DNA of 64,000 nucleotides, from assembly GCA_001794055.1 (NCBI GenBank), contig MGJB01000015.1, forward strand, positions 31,592-95,591, read 5' to 3'. The translations under genes were made by a program, and so were the position numbers. This DNA comes from Candidatus Yanofskybacteria bacterium RIFCSPHIGHO2_01_FULL_41_26. GTDB lineage: Bacteria > Patescibacteria > Paceibacteria > 2-02-FULL-40-12 > GWA2-44-9. This document shows positions 43,977 to 53,836 of this stretch, one piece after another; within the stretch, counting starts at the first letter, position 1, and every line of letters begins with the position of its first letter. A model generated the notes under the pieces. That model worked only from the letters and a program-made list of their open reading frames with translations. It did not search any database and had not been told where the DNA came from.

Positions 43977-44370
43977 CTTGTAAACCAGGCAATCGCTCTT
44001 TGGTCTTTATGGATCAAGGAGAGGAAAGTCCGAGCGCCATCCAAGGTTTAAAAACCATGGAAACGATAGCGGGTAATTCCCGTCCGCAGTGATGCGAGAG
44101 TTGCGAGCAGAGACGTCTTTGCCTGAAAGGGCAAGAAAGCTAATCCCGAATTATTGACTTAAATCACTAATAAGCTTAGTTCCGGCCGGGGATAAAAGGC
44201 TGGGAGTGAAACGGCTAAATACTTATTGGGGCGCAAGGTCAAACTCATTCTGAGTTTTTAGAAGAATGAAGACAAGTAGACCGCTTGAGTCCGACAGTAA
44301 TGTCGAACCTAGATAAATGATTGCCTCGGCGCGAAAGCGCCCAGACAGAACTCGGCTTATTGTTTACAAG
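43977..44370 (+). ncRNA. rnpB: RNase P RNA (type A)
   Basis: Catalytic RNA that trims tRNA 5' leaders. P1 is formed by CTTGTAAAC (43977-43985) and GTTTACAAG (44362-44370). The conserved cores GAGGAAAGTCCGAGC near 44021-44035 and ACAGAACTCGGCTTA near 44346-44360 are present, as is GGGTAATTCCCG. At about 394 bases it is normal for a type A RNA. It has its own promoter and terminator. Confidence 0.97.
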
Positions 44371-44401
44371 ATCAAAAATCTCCGCAAGGAGATTTTTGAT
44401 C
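44370..44401. terminator. Terminator between rnpB and rnhA
   Basis: GATCAAAAATCTCC-GCAA-GGAGATTTTTGATC is a perfect 14-base stem. It serves rnpB and, from the other side, rnhA. A second palindrome, ATTTTATAAATGG to its complement, follows at 44402-44437. Confidence 0.85.
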
Positions 44402-44450
44402 ATTTTATAAATGGTTCGTACGAGCCATTTATAAAATATCCTCGTTGTGG

Positions 44451-44888
44451 CTATAGCAACTTGTTTGTTTCTTTGTCCAAAACTTGGTTAACAATCCTGT
44501 CCGCTTCCCGATTTTCTTCTCTCGAAATATGACGGAAAGAAACCCCGCCAAAATCAAAAGTAAGATTCCATATTTCAACAAAAAAGTTCTGTATATTCTT
44601 GTTTTTAAGCTTGTACTCTTTGTTCAATTGTTTGACCACAAGCTCGCTGTCCAACAATAATTCTACAGAACTTGCTCTGCACTTATCGGAGCCAATCAAC
44701 GGTTTTAATTTTTCAAGAACAAAAATCACCGCTTTATATTCGGCTTCATTATTGGTGGTCTCTCCGATATACTCGCCAAATTCTTTCTTTCCAATCAAAT
44801 CACTTTCAATAACAACGCCGATTGCGGCTGGACCGGGATTACCGCGAGAACCACCATCGGTATGAATTGTGATCTTATTTTTTATCAT
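44451..44888 (-). CDS. rnhA: Ribonuclease HI
   Basis: Cuts RNA in RNA-DNA hybrids. ITIHTDGGSRGNPGPAAIGVVIE holds the first aspartate (D11), ETTNNEAEYKAVIFVLEKL the glutamate near residue 49, and LLLDSELVVKQLN the second aspartate. HISREENREADRIVNQ carries the last conserved residues. 145 residues. It overlaps the DHH esterase gene by 14 bases. Confidence 0.92.
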   Translation of the reverse strand: MIKNKITIHTDGGSRGNPGPAAIGVVIESDLIGKKEFGEYIGETTNNEAEYKAVIFVLEKLKPLIGSDKCRASSVELLLDSELVVKQLNKEYKLKNKNIQNFFVEIWNLTFDFGGVSFRHISREENREADRIVNQVLDKETNKLL

Positions 44889-45747
44889 TGTTTTGTTTTA
44901 ATGGCTTCCAAGGAAAATCTGGTTTGCCACCAAACTTAAATCCGGCAGCTGTTTTATGGCCTCCTCCCCCAAATTTTTTTGCAATTTCGGAGACATCAAC
45001 ACTTCCGTCTGACCTCAAAGAAACCTCGATCCCGCCATTCGACCATTGCCAAACTATTGCAACGGGAGGTTTTTCTGCACATAAAGCATTACCTATCTGT
45101 GAAGCAAAAGCATGGGGAGAATTAACTGAATATACTTCATGACCTTCAAACTGAACCGTCTCTTTATTTGAATTGATGATTTCATTTATCAGTTTAGCTT
45201 CATATTTCAACATGATCTTGCCCTCTTCTATGTATCGGCTGCGTGTTGACTCATCGTCAAAATCTTTGGCCAACTTGCTCCATGTGTCAAAATCTTTATT
45301 AACGGTATTATAAAACAAAGCCACAGGTAAAATATCTGGTAATTCTAAGTTCCACAGATCCATATCTTCGACATATCTTAAGAGCCATGGTATGGCTGTA
45401 TCGGGATAAAAATACATCCAAGACAGGACTGCAGCGGAATGATCCATTTCATAAACATATTCATGTGCCATCTTAACCGATTCTTCGACGCTTTTGTGGT
45501 GATCTATAACCACGACTCTTTTGCTATTTTTAACGATTTTGGCCATTAAGTCAGTAGGGTAAACAAAATCAAGAAAATAAATCTCTTTGTTGGTCAGTTC
45601 CTCTGGTGGAGCTTCTCCATGATGACCGGGAATATAATCAGCATGATCACCAAACTTCTTCCAGGCCACCCAGGCCGCACTAAATCCGTCGGGACATTCT
45701 CCATGATAAATAACAACCGTATCCTTTGTGATTTTTAGATTATTCAT
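44875..45747 (-). CDS. DHH/DHHA1 family phosphoesterase
   Basis: 290 residues from ATG at 45747 (MNNLKITKDTVVIYHGECPD). VIYHGECPDGFSAAW, EIYFLDFVYP and VVVIDHHKSVEES give the DHH aspartates and histidines, and FGGGGHKTAAGFKF is the DHHA1 tail with its GGGH. The layout suggests an oligoribonuclease or cyclic dinucleotide-type hydrolase, but substrate is unknown. The frame is open to 45918, but that part lies inside pgk and is not conserved. It overlaps pgk by eight bases. Confidence 0.85.
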   Translation of the reverse strand: MNNLKITKDTVVIYHGECPDGFSAAWVAWKKFGDHADYIPGHHGEAPPEELTNKEIYFLDFVYPTDLMAKIVKNSKRVVVIDHHKSVEESVKMAHEYVYEMDHSAAVLSWMYFYPDTAIPWLLRYVEDMDLWNLELPDILPVALFYNTVNKDFDTWSKLAKDFDDESTRSRYIEEGKIMLKYEAKLINEIINSNKETVQFEGHEVYSVNSPHAFASQIGNALCAEKPPVAIVWQWSNGGIEVSLRSDGSVDVSEIAKKFGGGGHKTAAGFKFGGKPDFPWKPLKQNNDKK

Positions 45748-46837
45748 AATAATTAAGCTCTTCAAGTCCGGGTAATTTTTCTCCCGCCAGAAACGCCAGC
45801 ATCGCTCCCCCGCCAGTTGAGACAAAATCAAATTTTGATATATCAATATTTCGAAATTTCGATATTGCGGCGATCGTATCTCCCCCACCAACAACCTTAA
45901 ACGCACTAGAATCGACAATGGCTTGGGCTATTGCCCGCGTACCCTCGGCAAATTTATTATCTTCAAACATCCCCATCGGACCATTCCAGATAATCATCTT
46001 AGAATTTTTAATTATTTCCGAAAATTCTTTTATGCTTTCCGGGCCAATATCAAGAATTTTATTTCCTGAAATATTAAAATCTTTAGGCATTACAAGTTGC
46101 GGACTATTTAAGTCCAAACCCGAAAGCAGTTCCAAGACGTTTTTGTCAACGACAGAGTCGCCCACATCTTGTCCTTTTGCTTTCAATATATCGTTAGCGA
46201 TTACTCCGCTTATTAATATTTTGCCGGCTTTACCTAAAAAATTTTTGATTACCGGTATCTTCGTGGAGGCCTTGGCGCCGCCCATTATTAAAATCTTTCC
46301 GTCTTTGGAAGAATTGATGACATCCCGAAGCTTAACCACCTCTTCTTCAACTAAAAATCCAGCATAACTCGGCAATAATCCGACAACAGCTGAAACCGAG
46401 GCGTGGTTGCGATGACATACGGCAAAATCATTGTTAACATAAAAATCAAATCCTGTTGCCAACTGCTTCGCAAATTCCGGGTCGTTTTTTTCTTCACCGA
46501 GATTCTGGCGAATATTATCCAATAATACCGGGCTAGCATAATTTTCTAAATATGTGCCTATCTCCGGCACGGTTTTGATAAAATTAATTTCATGGCCCAA
46601 AAGTATGTGGAGTTGCGGTATAAGTGAGGCAAATGATTGACTGACTGATTGGTCGGAAATATGGGCAATCATAACCACCTTTGCCCCATGGCTGACCAAA
46701 TAATCAAGTGTTTCTTTCTGTTTTTTGATACGAAATGATTCTTCTATCTGGCCTCGATCAGAAACCGGCACATCAAAATCAACCCTCAACAAAACTTTTT
46801 TGTTTCTTAAATCAACTTGTCTTAGATTTTTTATCAT
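45740..46837 (-). CDS. pgk: Phosphoglycerate kinase
   Basis: Makes ATP from 1,3-bisphosphoglycerate in glycolysis. KKVLLRVDFDVPVSDRGQIEE is the N-terminal signature, LIMGGAKASTKIPVI the KxxxK loop, and MIIWNGPMGMFEDNKFAEGT and VGGGDTIAA the nucleotide site. At 365 residues it is shorter than the usual 390-415, with trimmed loops. It overlaps tpiA by four bases (ATGA), forming tpiA-pgk-DHH-rnhA. Confidence 0.95.
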   Translation of the reverse strand: MIKNLRQVDLRNKKVLLRVDFDVPVSDRGQIEESFRIKKQKETLDYLVSHGAKVVMIAHISDQSVSQSFASLIPQLHILLGHEINFIKTVPEIGTYLENYASPVLLDNIRQNLGEEKNDPEFAKQLATGFDFYVNNDFAVCHRNHASVSAVVGLLPSYAGFLVEEEVVKLRDVINSSKDGKILIMGGAKASTKIPVIKNFLGKAGKILISGVIANDILKAKGQDVGDSVVDKNVLELLSGLDLNSPQLVMPKDFNISGNKILDIGPESIKEFSEIIKNSKMIIWNGPMGMFEDNKFAEGTRAIAQAIVDSSAFKVVGGGDTIAAISKFRNIDISKFDFVSTGGGAMLAFLAGEKLPGLEELNYYE

Positions 46838-47613
46838 TTTATTAAGGACAAAATTTTAACAAATTCTTCCTTGTTTACGCTTGCGCCGCCCACCAAAACT
46901 CCATCTATCTCTTGTTGTTGAATGAAATCGGTCACATTTTTAGAAGTTACAGAACCGCCATAAAGATAGAGATTAGCCATTAGCAAATGGCCATTAGCAA
47001 GAAGGGTTTTTTTAATAATTCCGATTGATTCAAGGGCGGAGTCAGGTGCATCTGGATGGGCATCTGGATTTGAACTGATAGCCCAAACTGGTTCGTAAGC
47101 GATAATACACTTACCCAAATCGTCTTGGCTCAAACCAGCAAAGGTTTTCTCTACTTGTTCTTTCAAAAATTCTTTGAAATTATCATTTCTGACCCTCTCC
47201 CCCACACATACAATGGGCACCATTTCGTTACGGAGAACAGCTTTTAATTTTTTATTTACAACTTCGTCCGATTCGCCCAGTTTCCATCTTCTTTCAGAAT
47301 GGCCGATGATAACATACTTAACGCCAAGCTTATTCAGCATCGGCCCGGATACTTCTCCAGTATCAGCTCCGGCATCTTCCCAAAAAATATCCTGTGCCCC
47401 GAGCGACGCCTGGTGTTCAAGATGGGATGTTTTTAAAATTTTACCCACTTCTTCCAAAAAAACAAACGATGGACAAAAAACAAGGGATATTTCTTTCTCA
47501 TTCAGAGAACCGAGATACTCGTCAACCGAATCCAAAATCTGCCCGGCTTCAGCAAGTGTATTCGGTGCCATTTTCCAATTGGCGATTATCAGTTTTTTGT
47601 GATGACTTGGCAT
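46834..47613 (-). CDS. tpiA: Triosephosphate isomerase
   Basis: Interconverts dihydroxyacetone phosphate and glyceraldehyde 3-phosphate. IANWKMAPN holds the catalytic lysine, VIIGHSERRWKLGE the histidine and IIAYEPVWAIS the glutamate. LYGGSVTSKNV and DGVLVGGASV close the barrel. 259 residues is normal. Head of the tpiA-pgk unit. Confidence 0.96.
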   Translation of the reverse strand: MPSHHKKLIIANWKMAPNTLAEAGQILDSVDEYLGSLNEKEISLVFCPSFVFLEEVGKILKTSHLEHQASLGAQDIFWEDAGADTGEVSGPMLNKLGVKYVIIGHSERRWKLGESDEVVNKKLKAVLRNEMVPIVCVGERVRNDNFKEFLKEQVEKTFAGLSQDDLGKCIIAYEPVWAISSNPDAHPDAPDSALESIGIIKKTLLANGHLLMANLYLYGGSVTSKNVTDFIQQQEIDGVLVGGASVNKEEFVKILSLIK

Positions 47614-47672
47614 TTATTGATTAATCATTTATACTCATATCGGATCGTTGAAAAGTGTGGTAGGAGATTTAG

Positions 47673-47888
47673 ATGGAATTCTTCACAGGTTTCGGCATCG
47701 TTTTGGCAATCTTGTTGCTCATGTTGCTGCTTCCTCGTCTGGGGACGGTCGTACTGGCCATGATTATACTCGGTCTGACAAGACTGGAATATACAATTAG
47801 CGACTCGAATACCATGTATATATTAATCTTCGTGGCTATTGTCGCCTTCGCTCTTGATTGTGTGACAATAAATCGGATAGCAAAATAA
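47673..47888 (+). CDS. Small membrane protein
   Basis: 71 residues with two to three membrane helices (FGIVLAILLLMLLLPRLGTV, MYILIFVAIVAFALDCVTI). GGTAGGAG precedes the ATG. Resembles other short CPR membrane proteins in general shape only; no family assigned. Convergent with the DedA gene. Confidence 0.6.
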   Translation: MEFFTGFGIVLAILLLMLLLPRLGTVVLAMIILGLTRLEYTISDSNTMYILIFVAIVAFALDCVTINRIAK

Positions 47889-47905
47889 ACATCCTCATAA
47901 ACTTT

Positions 47906-48532
47906 TCAATTCTCGCTGCGGCTTCGAGCCGCTTTTTTATGTCTCAAAACATAATAAACGACCAAAACCATTATTAATATTACAATAAAAATGTCCGCTT
48001 TTCTAAAATAATCATGCAAGACATTCCAGTTTTCGCCAGCTTTATAACCGACAAGGGTTAGGCTGGCATTCCACGGCAAAGAACCTAAAAAAGTAAGGAG
48101 GCAAAATTTTGAAAACTTCATTTCAGAAACTCCCGCCGGCAATGAAATAAAAGTTCTGACGACCGGAAGCATTCTTGACCAAAAAACCGCTTTGTTTCCA
48201 TGTTTGGCAAACCATTGATCTCCCCTCTCCATATCGTGTTTATGAATCAGAACATATTTACCATAACGTTCCAGTGTCCATCTTCCGCCACTTTTACCTA
48301 TCCAAAATAAAATCATGGACCCAACAAGATTAGCAATTGTAGCCACAATTATAATCAGCCAAAGATTGAATATTCCTGATACTGCCAAAAATCCTGAAAA
48401 AGGCACCACCACCTCGGAAGGTATTGGTATTGCCGCGCTCTCAAGAGTTGATAAAATAAAAACCCCCACATAACCGGTTCTTTCGATAATCTCAAGAGCC
48501 CATCCACTTATATAGGAAATTAATTCAACCAT
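47906..48532 (-). CDS. DedA/SNARE-associated family membrane protein
   Basis: 208 residues. ESAAIPIPSEVVVPFSGFLA (about 31-50) and FGKxGGR-like GKSGGRWTLERYGKY (about 79-93) and RMLPVVRTFISLPAGVSEM (about 120-138) are the DedA boxes, with four to five membrane helices. DedA proteins act as lipid scramblase or undecaprenyl phosphate carriers in several bacteria. One base separates it from galT upstream. Confidence 0.92.
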   Translation of the reverse strand: MVELISYISGWALEIIERTGYVGVFILSTLESAAIPIPSEVVVPFSGFLAVSGIFNLWLIIIVATIANLVGSMILFWIGKSGGRWTLERYGKYVLIHKHDMERGDQWFAKHGNKAVFWSRMLPVVRTFISLPAGVSEMKFSKFCLLTFLGSLPWNASLTLVGYKAGENWNVLHDYFRKADIFIVILIMVLVVYYVLRHKKAARSRSEN

Positions 48533-48533
48533 T

Positions 48534-49562
48534 TTAAATACCCGCTTCTTTTAATAGTTTCGCCGCCTCATCCGGGTCAACCGTATTTACAAATACATTT
48601 GTTCCCAGTTCCAATCCAGCCGCAATTGAAAAACGGGGCATGATTTCAATATGCCAGTGATAAAAATTATAAAGATCTGAGTTGTCTTTCTTAACAGGCG
48701 AGGTGTGAATAAAAAAAGTGTAATCCGGGTTATTAAGCGCCAGATGCAGTTTTTTCAATATTTTATTTAATATTTCCGCCAAATACCCAAGGTCTTCATC
48801 TGGCGTATCCCCAAAGCTGGGACTCTTCTTTTTGGGAAATACTCTCATCTCATAAGGAGTACGACTGACAAAGGGGCAAAGAGCGATAAACCTTTCATTT
48901 TCATAAATAATCCTTTTGTTCTGTTCCACTTCCCACCTTATAAGCATCTCGTGAACATTCTCTCCCGTTCTCTCAAAAAAATCTTTTGCCCCATTTATAT
49001 TTTTAAGAATGCCGGGGGGGATTATGGGCATAGATAATATCTGGGAGTGATTATGGTAAACACTTGCTCCGGCCAAAGGGCCATGATTGTGAAATATCAG
49101 CACATAGTCGCCGCACTCATCTTGAGATATGGAATTGTATCTGTCTTTATAAACTTTAAGCACTTCCAAGGTTTCTTCATCGGTAAATTGAGCAAAACTT
49201 TTATCATGGTCGCGAGTAATGACAAGTTCATGAAACCCAAACCCTTCTGTGACTAAAAACGGTCCGATATTCCGAGGCGGCGTGCAAAATCCGTCCTTAA
49301 GAGCCGGGTACTTATTCTTTACGACTTGAGTCGTCCATTCACCGGTAGATCCAGCTTCCCAAACAACCTTTTGCCCTTTATTGTAAACAAGGAGGGGGTC
49401 CCGATGATCTGATTTTTGGGGGTCCTCAAAAGAACAAGTCTCTTTATCTTTATAAAGCTGATCGTGTTCAGTTGTTTCTTTGGGACTTGGTTTTTTGGCC
49501 CTTTCTGTAGAAATTAAAACCCAGTCGCTAGAAACAACGTCCTGTCGAAATTCATTTATCAT
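48534..49562 (-). CDS. galT: Galactose-1-phosphate uridylyltransferase
   Basis: Leloir-pathway enzyme that swaps UMP between UDP-glucose and galactose 1-phosphate. FHNHGPLAGASVYHNHSQILSM contains the HxHxQ active site with the nucleophilic histidine near residue 170. FYHWHIEIMPRF is the second half-site. 342 residues fits. It could equally act on other hexose phosphates in glycan precursor supply. Confidence 0.88.
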   Translation of the reverse strand: MINEFRQDVVSSDWVLISTERAKKPSPKETTEHDQLYKDKETCSFEDPQKSDHRDPLLVYNKGQKVVWEAGSTGEWTTQVVKNKYPALKDGFCTPPRNIGPFLVTEGFGFHELVITRDHDKSFAQFTDEETLEVLKVYKDRYNSISQDECGDYVLIFHNHGPLAGASVYHNHSQILSMPIIPPGILKNINGAKDFFERTGENVHEMLIRWEVEQNKRIIYENERFIALCPFVSRTPYEMRVFPKKKSPSFGDTPDEDLGYLAEILNKILKKLHLALNNPDYTFFIHTSPVKKDNSDLYNFYHWHIEIMPRFSIAAGLELGTNVFVNTVDPDEAAKLLKEAGI

Positions 49563-49572
49563 ATTAATATTA

Positions 49573-50292
49573 TCAGTTATACCGACCAGTCATTAGATTC
49601 CATCTTATCTTAACTGTTTCCACCAAAACCTGAAAGTAGGCTTTTAGTTTAACATGCGAGTTGGGATCGTTTTTCCAGACAACAGGAACTTCCTTTATTT
49701 TGTAGCCGAACTTTCTAGCCAAAGCCAGCATCTCGATATCAAACCCCCAGCGGTCAATAGTCATCTTGGGGAAAATTCTATTGGCCGCTTCGGCGGTAAT
49801 CATTTTAAATCCCCTCTGTGTGTCGCTAATACCCGGCACAGCTATTAGTTGAACGAAAAAATTGCCCATCATACCAAATAACCTTCTCCAGATTGGTTCT
49901 GAACCACTTGCCACAACGCTTCCTTTAATAGCTATAGAACCAATAACGACACCGTATCCTTGATTGAAAAAGGGTAACATTTTCTCGATGTGGTCTATTG
50001 AGGTTGCATTATCAGCATCAGTAAAGAGCCGATATTGTCCTCTGGCCTTAAGCATGCCTTGACGAACCGCAAACCCTTTCCCGCGATTTTTAGAATAACT
50101 AAACAACTTGAGTGTTGGAATTGCAGGAAGCATTGAGTGGACAATATCATCAGTTTTATCCTTTGAACCATCCGTAACCACTATCATCTCGTGCTCAATG
50201 TTCCTGGATTTTAAATAATCAAAAACCGACCTAACGGTCTTCTCTATATTCTTCTCCTCATTGTATGCAGGAATAACTACAGAAAGGTGCAT
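49573..50292 (-). CDS. Glycosyltransferase family 2, DPG/dolichyl-phosphate glucosyltransferase-like
   Basis: 239 residues with a GT-A fold. SVVIPAYNEEKNIEKTVRSV at residues 4-23, the VVTDGSKDKT aspartate and LFTDADNATSIDHIE with the DxD metal site are present. DTQRGFKMITAEAA and WGFDIEMLALARKFGYKIKEVPV match polyprenyl-phosphate hexosyltransferases. It lacks membrane helices. It precedes galT by ten bases, so the two form a sugar-transfer unit with dedA. Confidence 0.9.
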   Translation of the reverse strand: MHLSVVIPAYNEEKNIEKTVRSVFDYLKSRNIEHEMIVVTDGSKDKTDDIVHSMLPAIPTLKLFSYSKNRGKGFAVRQGMLKARGQYRLFTDADNATSIDHIEKMLPFFNQGYGVVIGSIAIKGSVVASGSEPIWRRLFGMMGNFFVQLIAVPGISDTQRGFKMITAEAANRIFPKMTIDRWGFDIEMLALARKFGYKIKEVPVVWKNDPNSHVKLKAYFQVLVETVKIRWNLMTGRYN

Positions 50293-50357
50293 AATAAATA
50301 TAAAAAAAGAGTAGCATTATTTGACCGATTGCTCAAACTCACTTAATCTAAGTATCA

Positions 50358-51236
50358 ATGACTTGGCCAATTGAAAAAATAGCGCTCGACAACAAAATTT
50401 ATCCAAAATTACTGGCTCAAATCTCCGACCCGCCCAAAATCCTATATAGCCGAGGAAACATTTCTCTATTGAATAGCAGCTGTTTTGCAGTCGTAGGAAC
50501 TCGAAAGCTTACAAATTATGGAAAAGAGACGGCCCAGCAAATAGTCCGTGGCCTTGCAAACGACGGATTCACCATCGTGAGCGGCTTGGCTCTCGGAATA
50601 GATGCGGTAGTACATCAAACAACATTAGATTGCGGAGGTAAAACTATAGCTGTCCTCGGGGGTGGAATTGGCGACAAAAACATCGGGCCCAAAACCAACT
50701 TTCATTTGGCTCAAGACATACTCAAAAATGATGGCCTTTTAGTTTCTGAATATTCGGATAAAGACGAGATTTTCGCATTAAACTTTGCAATAAGAGACAG
50801 GATCATCAGCGGCCTCTCAAGGGGTGTCTTGGTTATAGAAGCAGACGAAAAAAGCGGAGCACTTATTACCGCCAAATGTGCTCTCGATCAGAATCGTGAT
50901 GTTTTTGCAGTACCAGGAAGCATTCTGTCTCCAAAATCTGCCGGCCCCAACTTTTTAATTCAGAGCGGAGCCAAGCTTGTTATGAACGCTCATGATATCA
51001 TTAATGAGTACCACGAAAATTTACAATTATTTTCCGAAGAGAAAAAGAATATCTTGATCAAAAATCCAACGGAGGAAAAAATTATCGATCTGCTTGATGA
51101 ACATGGCATTTTATTTGTGGATGATATAATAAGGAGGTCGGGCATGGAAACATCAGCAATCTCCGTATCGCTATCCATGCTTGAAATACGCGGTATCATA
51201 AAAAACATGGGCAACGGAAAATATAGAAAAATATAA
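50358..51236 (+). CDS. dprA: DNA processing protein DprA
   Basis: Loads RecA on incoming single-stranded DNA during natural transformation. FAVVGTRKLTNYGKE, IVSGLALGIDAVVHQTTL and the later RDRIISGLSRGVLVIEADEKSGALITA are the Rossmann-like core boxes. A winged-helix tail follows (EKIIDLLDEHGILFVDDII). 292 residues. The stop is directly followed by the topA ATG; dprA-topA is a widespread pair. Confidence 0.94.
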   Translation: MTWPIEKIALDNKIYPKLLAQISDPPKILYSRGNISLLNSSCFAVVGTRKLTNYGKETAQQIVRGLANDGFTIVSGLALGIDAVVHQTTLDCGGKTIAVLGGGIGDKNIGPKTNFHLAQDILKNDGLLVSEYSDKDEIFALNFAIRDRIISGLSRGVLVIEADEKSGALITAKCALDQNRDVFAVPGSILSPKSAGPNFLIQSGAKLVMNAHDIINEYHENLQLFSEEKKNILIKNPTEEKIIDLLDEHGILFVDDIIRRSGMETSAISVSLSMLEIRGIIKNMGNGKYRKI

Positions 51237-53420
51237 ATGAATTTAGTCATCGTTGAGAGTCCAACAAAATCAAAAACAATTTCCAAATTTTTAGGAAGTG
51301 GTTTTTCCGTCCGCGCTTCCGTCGGCCACGTAAGAGATCTCCCCAAAAGCAATAAGAAGGCCATAGACATAAAAGGCGGTTTCATCCCCCATTACGAAAT
51401 AGGCGAGGATAAAGTGGATATTCTTAAAGATTTAAAAAATATTGCTGAAAAATCCGACGAAATTTATCTGGCTACCGACCCCGACCGGGAAGGAGAGGCT
51501 ATTGCCTGGCATGTCTCGGAAGTGCTCGGTTTAAAAAACCCAAGACGCATCGTCTTTCATGAAATAACAAAAGATGCCATAAAAGAAGCATTAGAACATC
51601 CGCGTAAAATAGATTTAGAACTGGTAAAAGCGCAGGAAGCGCGCAGAGTATTAGACCGACTCGTTGGTTATGATCTTTCTGGCTTAATTTGGAAAAAGGT
51701 CCGTTACGGGTTATCCGCCGGCCGAGTTCAATCGCCGGCTCTTCGTATTATTGTAGAACAGGAACGGGAAATCAGTTCCTTCAAAAGTGAAACTTTTTAT
51801 GTTATCGCGGCAGACGTTTCAGGAAAGAACAACAAAGTTTTCCGTATCATCTGCGAAGATCAACCAAAAGATTTTAAAACCGCCGAAAATATTCTCAAAC
51901 AAAGCAAGGCTGGTTCATGGTTCGTTAAAGATATTACCGAAAGTGAAGTTAAGAGGTTGCCCCGGCCGCCATTTACCACCTCCACTCTCCAGCAAGCAGC
52001 GAGTTCACGTCTGGGTTTTACGCCGTCCCGGACTATGGGTATCGCCCAAAAATTATATGAGCAGGGTTTTATTACCTACATGCGCACCGATAGTGTAAAC
52101 CTGGCCTCTTCCGCACAAAGACAAATCTTGAGTCTAATTGAAAAAACTTACGGCAAACAATATATAGCGCCCCGTACATATAAAACCAAGAGCAAAAACG
52201 CCCAAGAAGCGCATGAGGCGATCCGCCCAACAAATGCCTTACAGGAAAAAGCCGGAAATAATGAAGACCAGAACAAACTATATCGCCTTATCCACGAGCG
52301 GACGATTTCCTCCCAGATGGCTGATGCCAAGCTTATGCGAACTAAAATTACCGCGAATATTAAAGAAGGTGGAGTGCCCGACTTCGCCGCTACTGGCTCA
52401 CGAGTAATCTTTAACGGCTGGCTTGCCTGCGATGCACGTGCGAAAGGCGAAGACATAGAGTTGCCTAAAGTTGATATAAACGAGGTACTGACACTTAAAG
52501 ATATTTTGAGCGAAGAAAAACACACAGAACCACCCCCTCGTTATTCGGAAGCCGGCCTGATAAAAGAACTTGAGAAACGCGGCATTGGACGACCATCTAC
52601 ATATGCATCCATTATCAAGACTCTTTACGACCGCAAATACGTCGAAAAAGATGGCCGGGCACTAAAGCCCACCGATACCGGTGAAGTTGTCAGTTCATTC
52701 CTTGAAGAAAATTTCATGAGCTATATCAGCGACACTTTTACCGCTGAAATGGAAGATGAGCTTGACGATATTGCTTCCGGAAAAAGAGAGTATCTTAAAA
52801 CTCTGCAAGATTTTTATATCCCTTTCCATAAAGACGTTAAGGCAAAAGAAAAAATAGAAAAGCTTACAAATCTCGGTTCAGCACCCAAAGAGTGGAAATG
52901 TCCGGTCTGCGACAGTGCCATGATAATCAAACTTGGACGGAACGGAAAATTTATGAGCTGTGAACGCTATCCCGATTGCAACGGCGCCCGCCGAATAGAT
53001 GGTTCGGTAGTTGAATCCAACAAACCGATTGGAACAGACCCGAAAACCGGCTTACCAATTTTTGTAATGGAAGGCCGGTTCGGGCACTACGTTCAGCTTG
53101 GCGAAAAAACAAAGGATAATCCAAAGCCGCCCCGCTCAAGCATACCCAAAGACAAGGACCCCTCAATCGTGATCTTAGATGATGCGCTCAAATATTTGAG
53201 CTTACCACGAGTACTCGGTACTCACCCGGAAACAGGAAAAGAAATTATCGCCAACATCGGCCGCTTTGGACCATATGTGATGCACGACGGCGATTTCCGA
53301 TCACTCAAAAAAACCTCCGGAGATGACGTTTACACCATCACCCTCCTTCGCGCCCTTGAAATATTTAAAGAAGAGAAAAAAGTCGGCAGACGAGGAAGAA
53401 AAAAATCTGGACATAAATAA
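51237..53420 (+). CDS. topA: DNA topoisomerase I (type IA)
   Basis: Relaxes negative supercoils by a single-strand break. The TOPRIM domain starts MNLVIVESPTKSKTISKF and holds ATDPDREGEAIAWH. The catalytic tyrosine is Y281 in GFITYMRTDSVNLA. One C4 zinc finger (CPVCDSAM to CERYPDC, about residues 560-583) and two repeats of the FGHYVQLG / FGPYVMHDG type follow, with a basic end. 727 residues. ATG abuts the dprA stop. Confidence 0.96.
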   Translation: MNLVIVESPTKSKTISKFLGSGFSVRASVGHVRDLPKSNKKAIDIKGGFIPHYEIGEDKVDILKDLKNIAEKSDEIYLATDPDREGEAIAWHVSEVLGLKNPRRIVFHEITKDAIKEALEHPRKIDLELVKAQEARRVLDRLVGYDLSGLIWKKVRYGLSAGRVQSPALRIIVEQEREISSFKSETFYVIAADVSGKNNKVFRIICEDQPKDFKTAENILKQSKAGSWFVKDITESEVKRLPRPPFTTSTLQQAASSRLGFTPSRTMGIAQKLYEQGFITYMRTDSVNLASSAQRQILSLIEKTYGKQYIAPRTYKTKSKNAQEAHEAIRPTNALQEKAGNNEDQNKLYRLIHERTISSQMADAKLMRTKITANIKEGGVPDFAATGSRVIFNGWLACDARAKGEDIELPKVDINEVLTLKDILSEEKHTEPPPRYSEAGLIKELEKRGIGRPSTYASIIKTLYDRKYVEKDGRALKPTDTGEVVSSFLEENFMSYISDTFTAEMEDELDDIASGKREYLKTLQDFYIPFHKDVKAKEKIEKLTNLGSAPKEWKCPVCDSAMIIKLGRNGKFMSCERYPDCNGARRIDGSVVESNKPIGTDPKTGLPIFVMEGRFGHYVQLGEKTKDNPKPPRSSIPKDKDPSIVILDDALKYLSLPRVLGTHPETGKEIIANIGRFGPYVMHDGDFRSLKKTSGDDVYTITLLRALEIFKEEKKVGRRGRKKSGHK

Positions 53421-53473
53421 ACAATTTTGTTACTATTTTATAAGTTTTTTCACAGAAAAAAGAGGAAAGGGTA

Positions 53474-53671
53474 ATGACACTCGGACTTTCTAAGAAATGG
53501 ATAGATAAAATGAAGAGTTTACCCGAATCTGGAATGGGACATCAAAGCGTTGAAGTAAAATTAAAAAATGGAATTATTTTGAGAGGAACGGTTATGAATT
53601 CTAATATTCTGAAAGTTGATGGTTATGTTATCTTTAAAAACGACGATATAGACGACATAAATGTCTTATAG
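53474..53671 (+). CDS. Small hypothetical protein with a beta-rich core
   Basis: 65 residues with GAGGAAAGGG before the ATG. SVEVKLKNGIILRGTVMNSN resembles the strand-turn-strand of Sm-like or SH3-like domains, but it is too short to assign. It may be a CPR-restricted protein. Follows topA by 53 bases. Confidence 0.6.
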   Translation: MTLGLSKKWIDKMKSLPESGMGHQSVEVKLKNGIILRGTVMNSNILKVDGYVIFKNDDIDDINVL

Positions 53672-53836
53672 CGAATCTAACGGTTCGCTATTTAATTTTC
53701 AAGAAAGCTTGAACTTCTATTGTCAATGTTCATTTACTGTTTAAATAACTGGCGGAGCGAAGATTGAAAATTAAGCAGAGAAAGAGTACCCTAACTTGGT
53801 CAGATAATTAATCCATTTTATCTTTTTAGCGGAGCG

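Noticed and set aside
45748..45918. 57-residue N-terminal extension of the DHH phosphoesterase
   Set aside because: It lies inside pgk in another frame and does not fit the family; ATG at 45747 starts at the domain.
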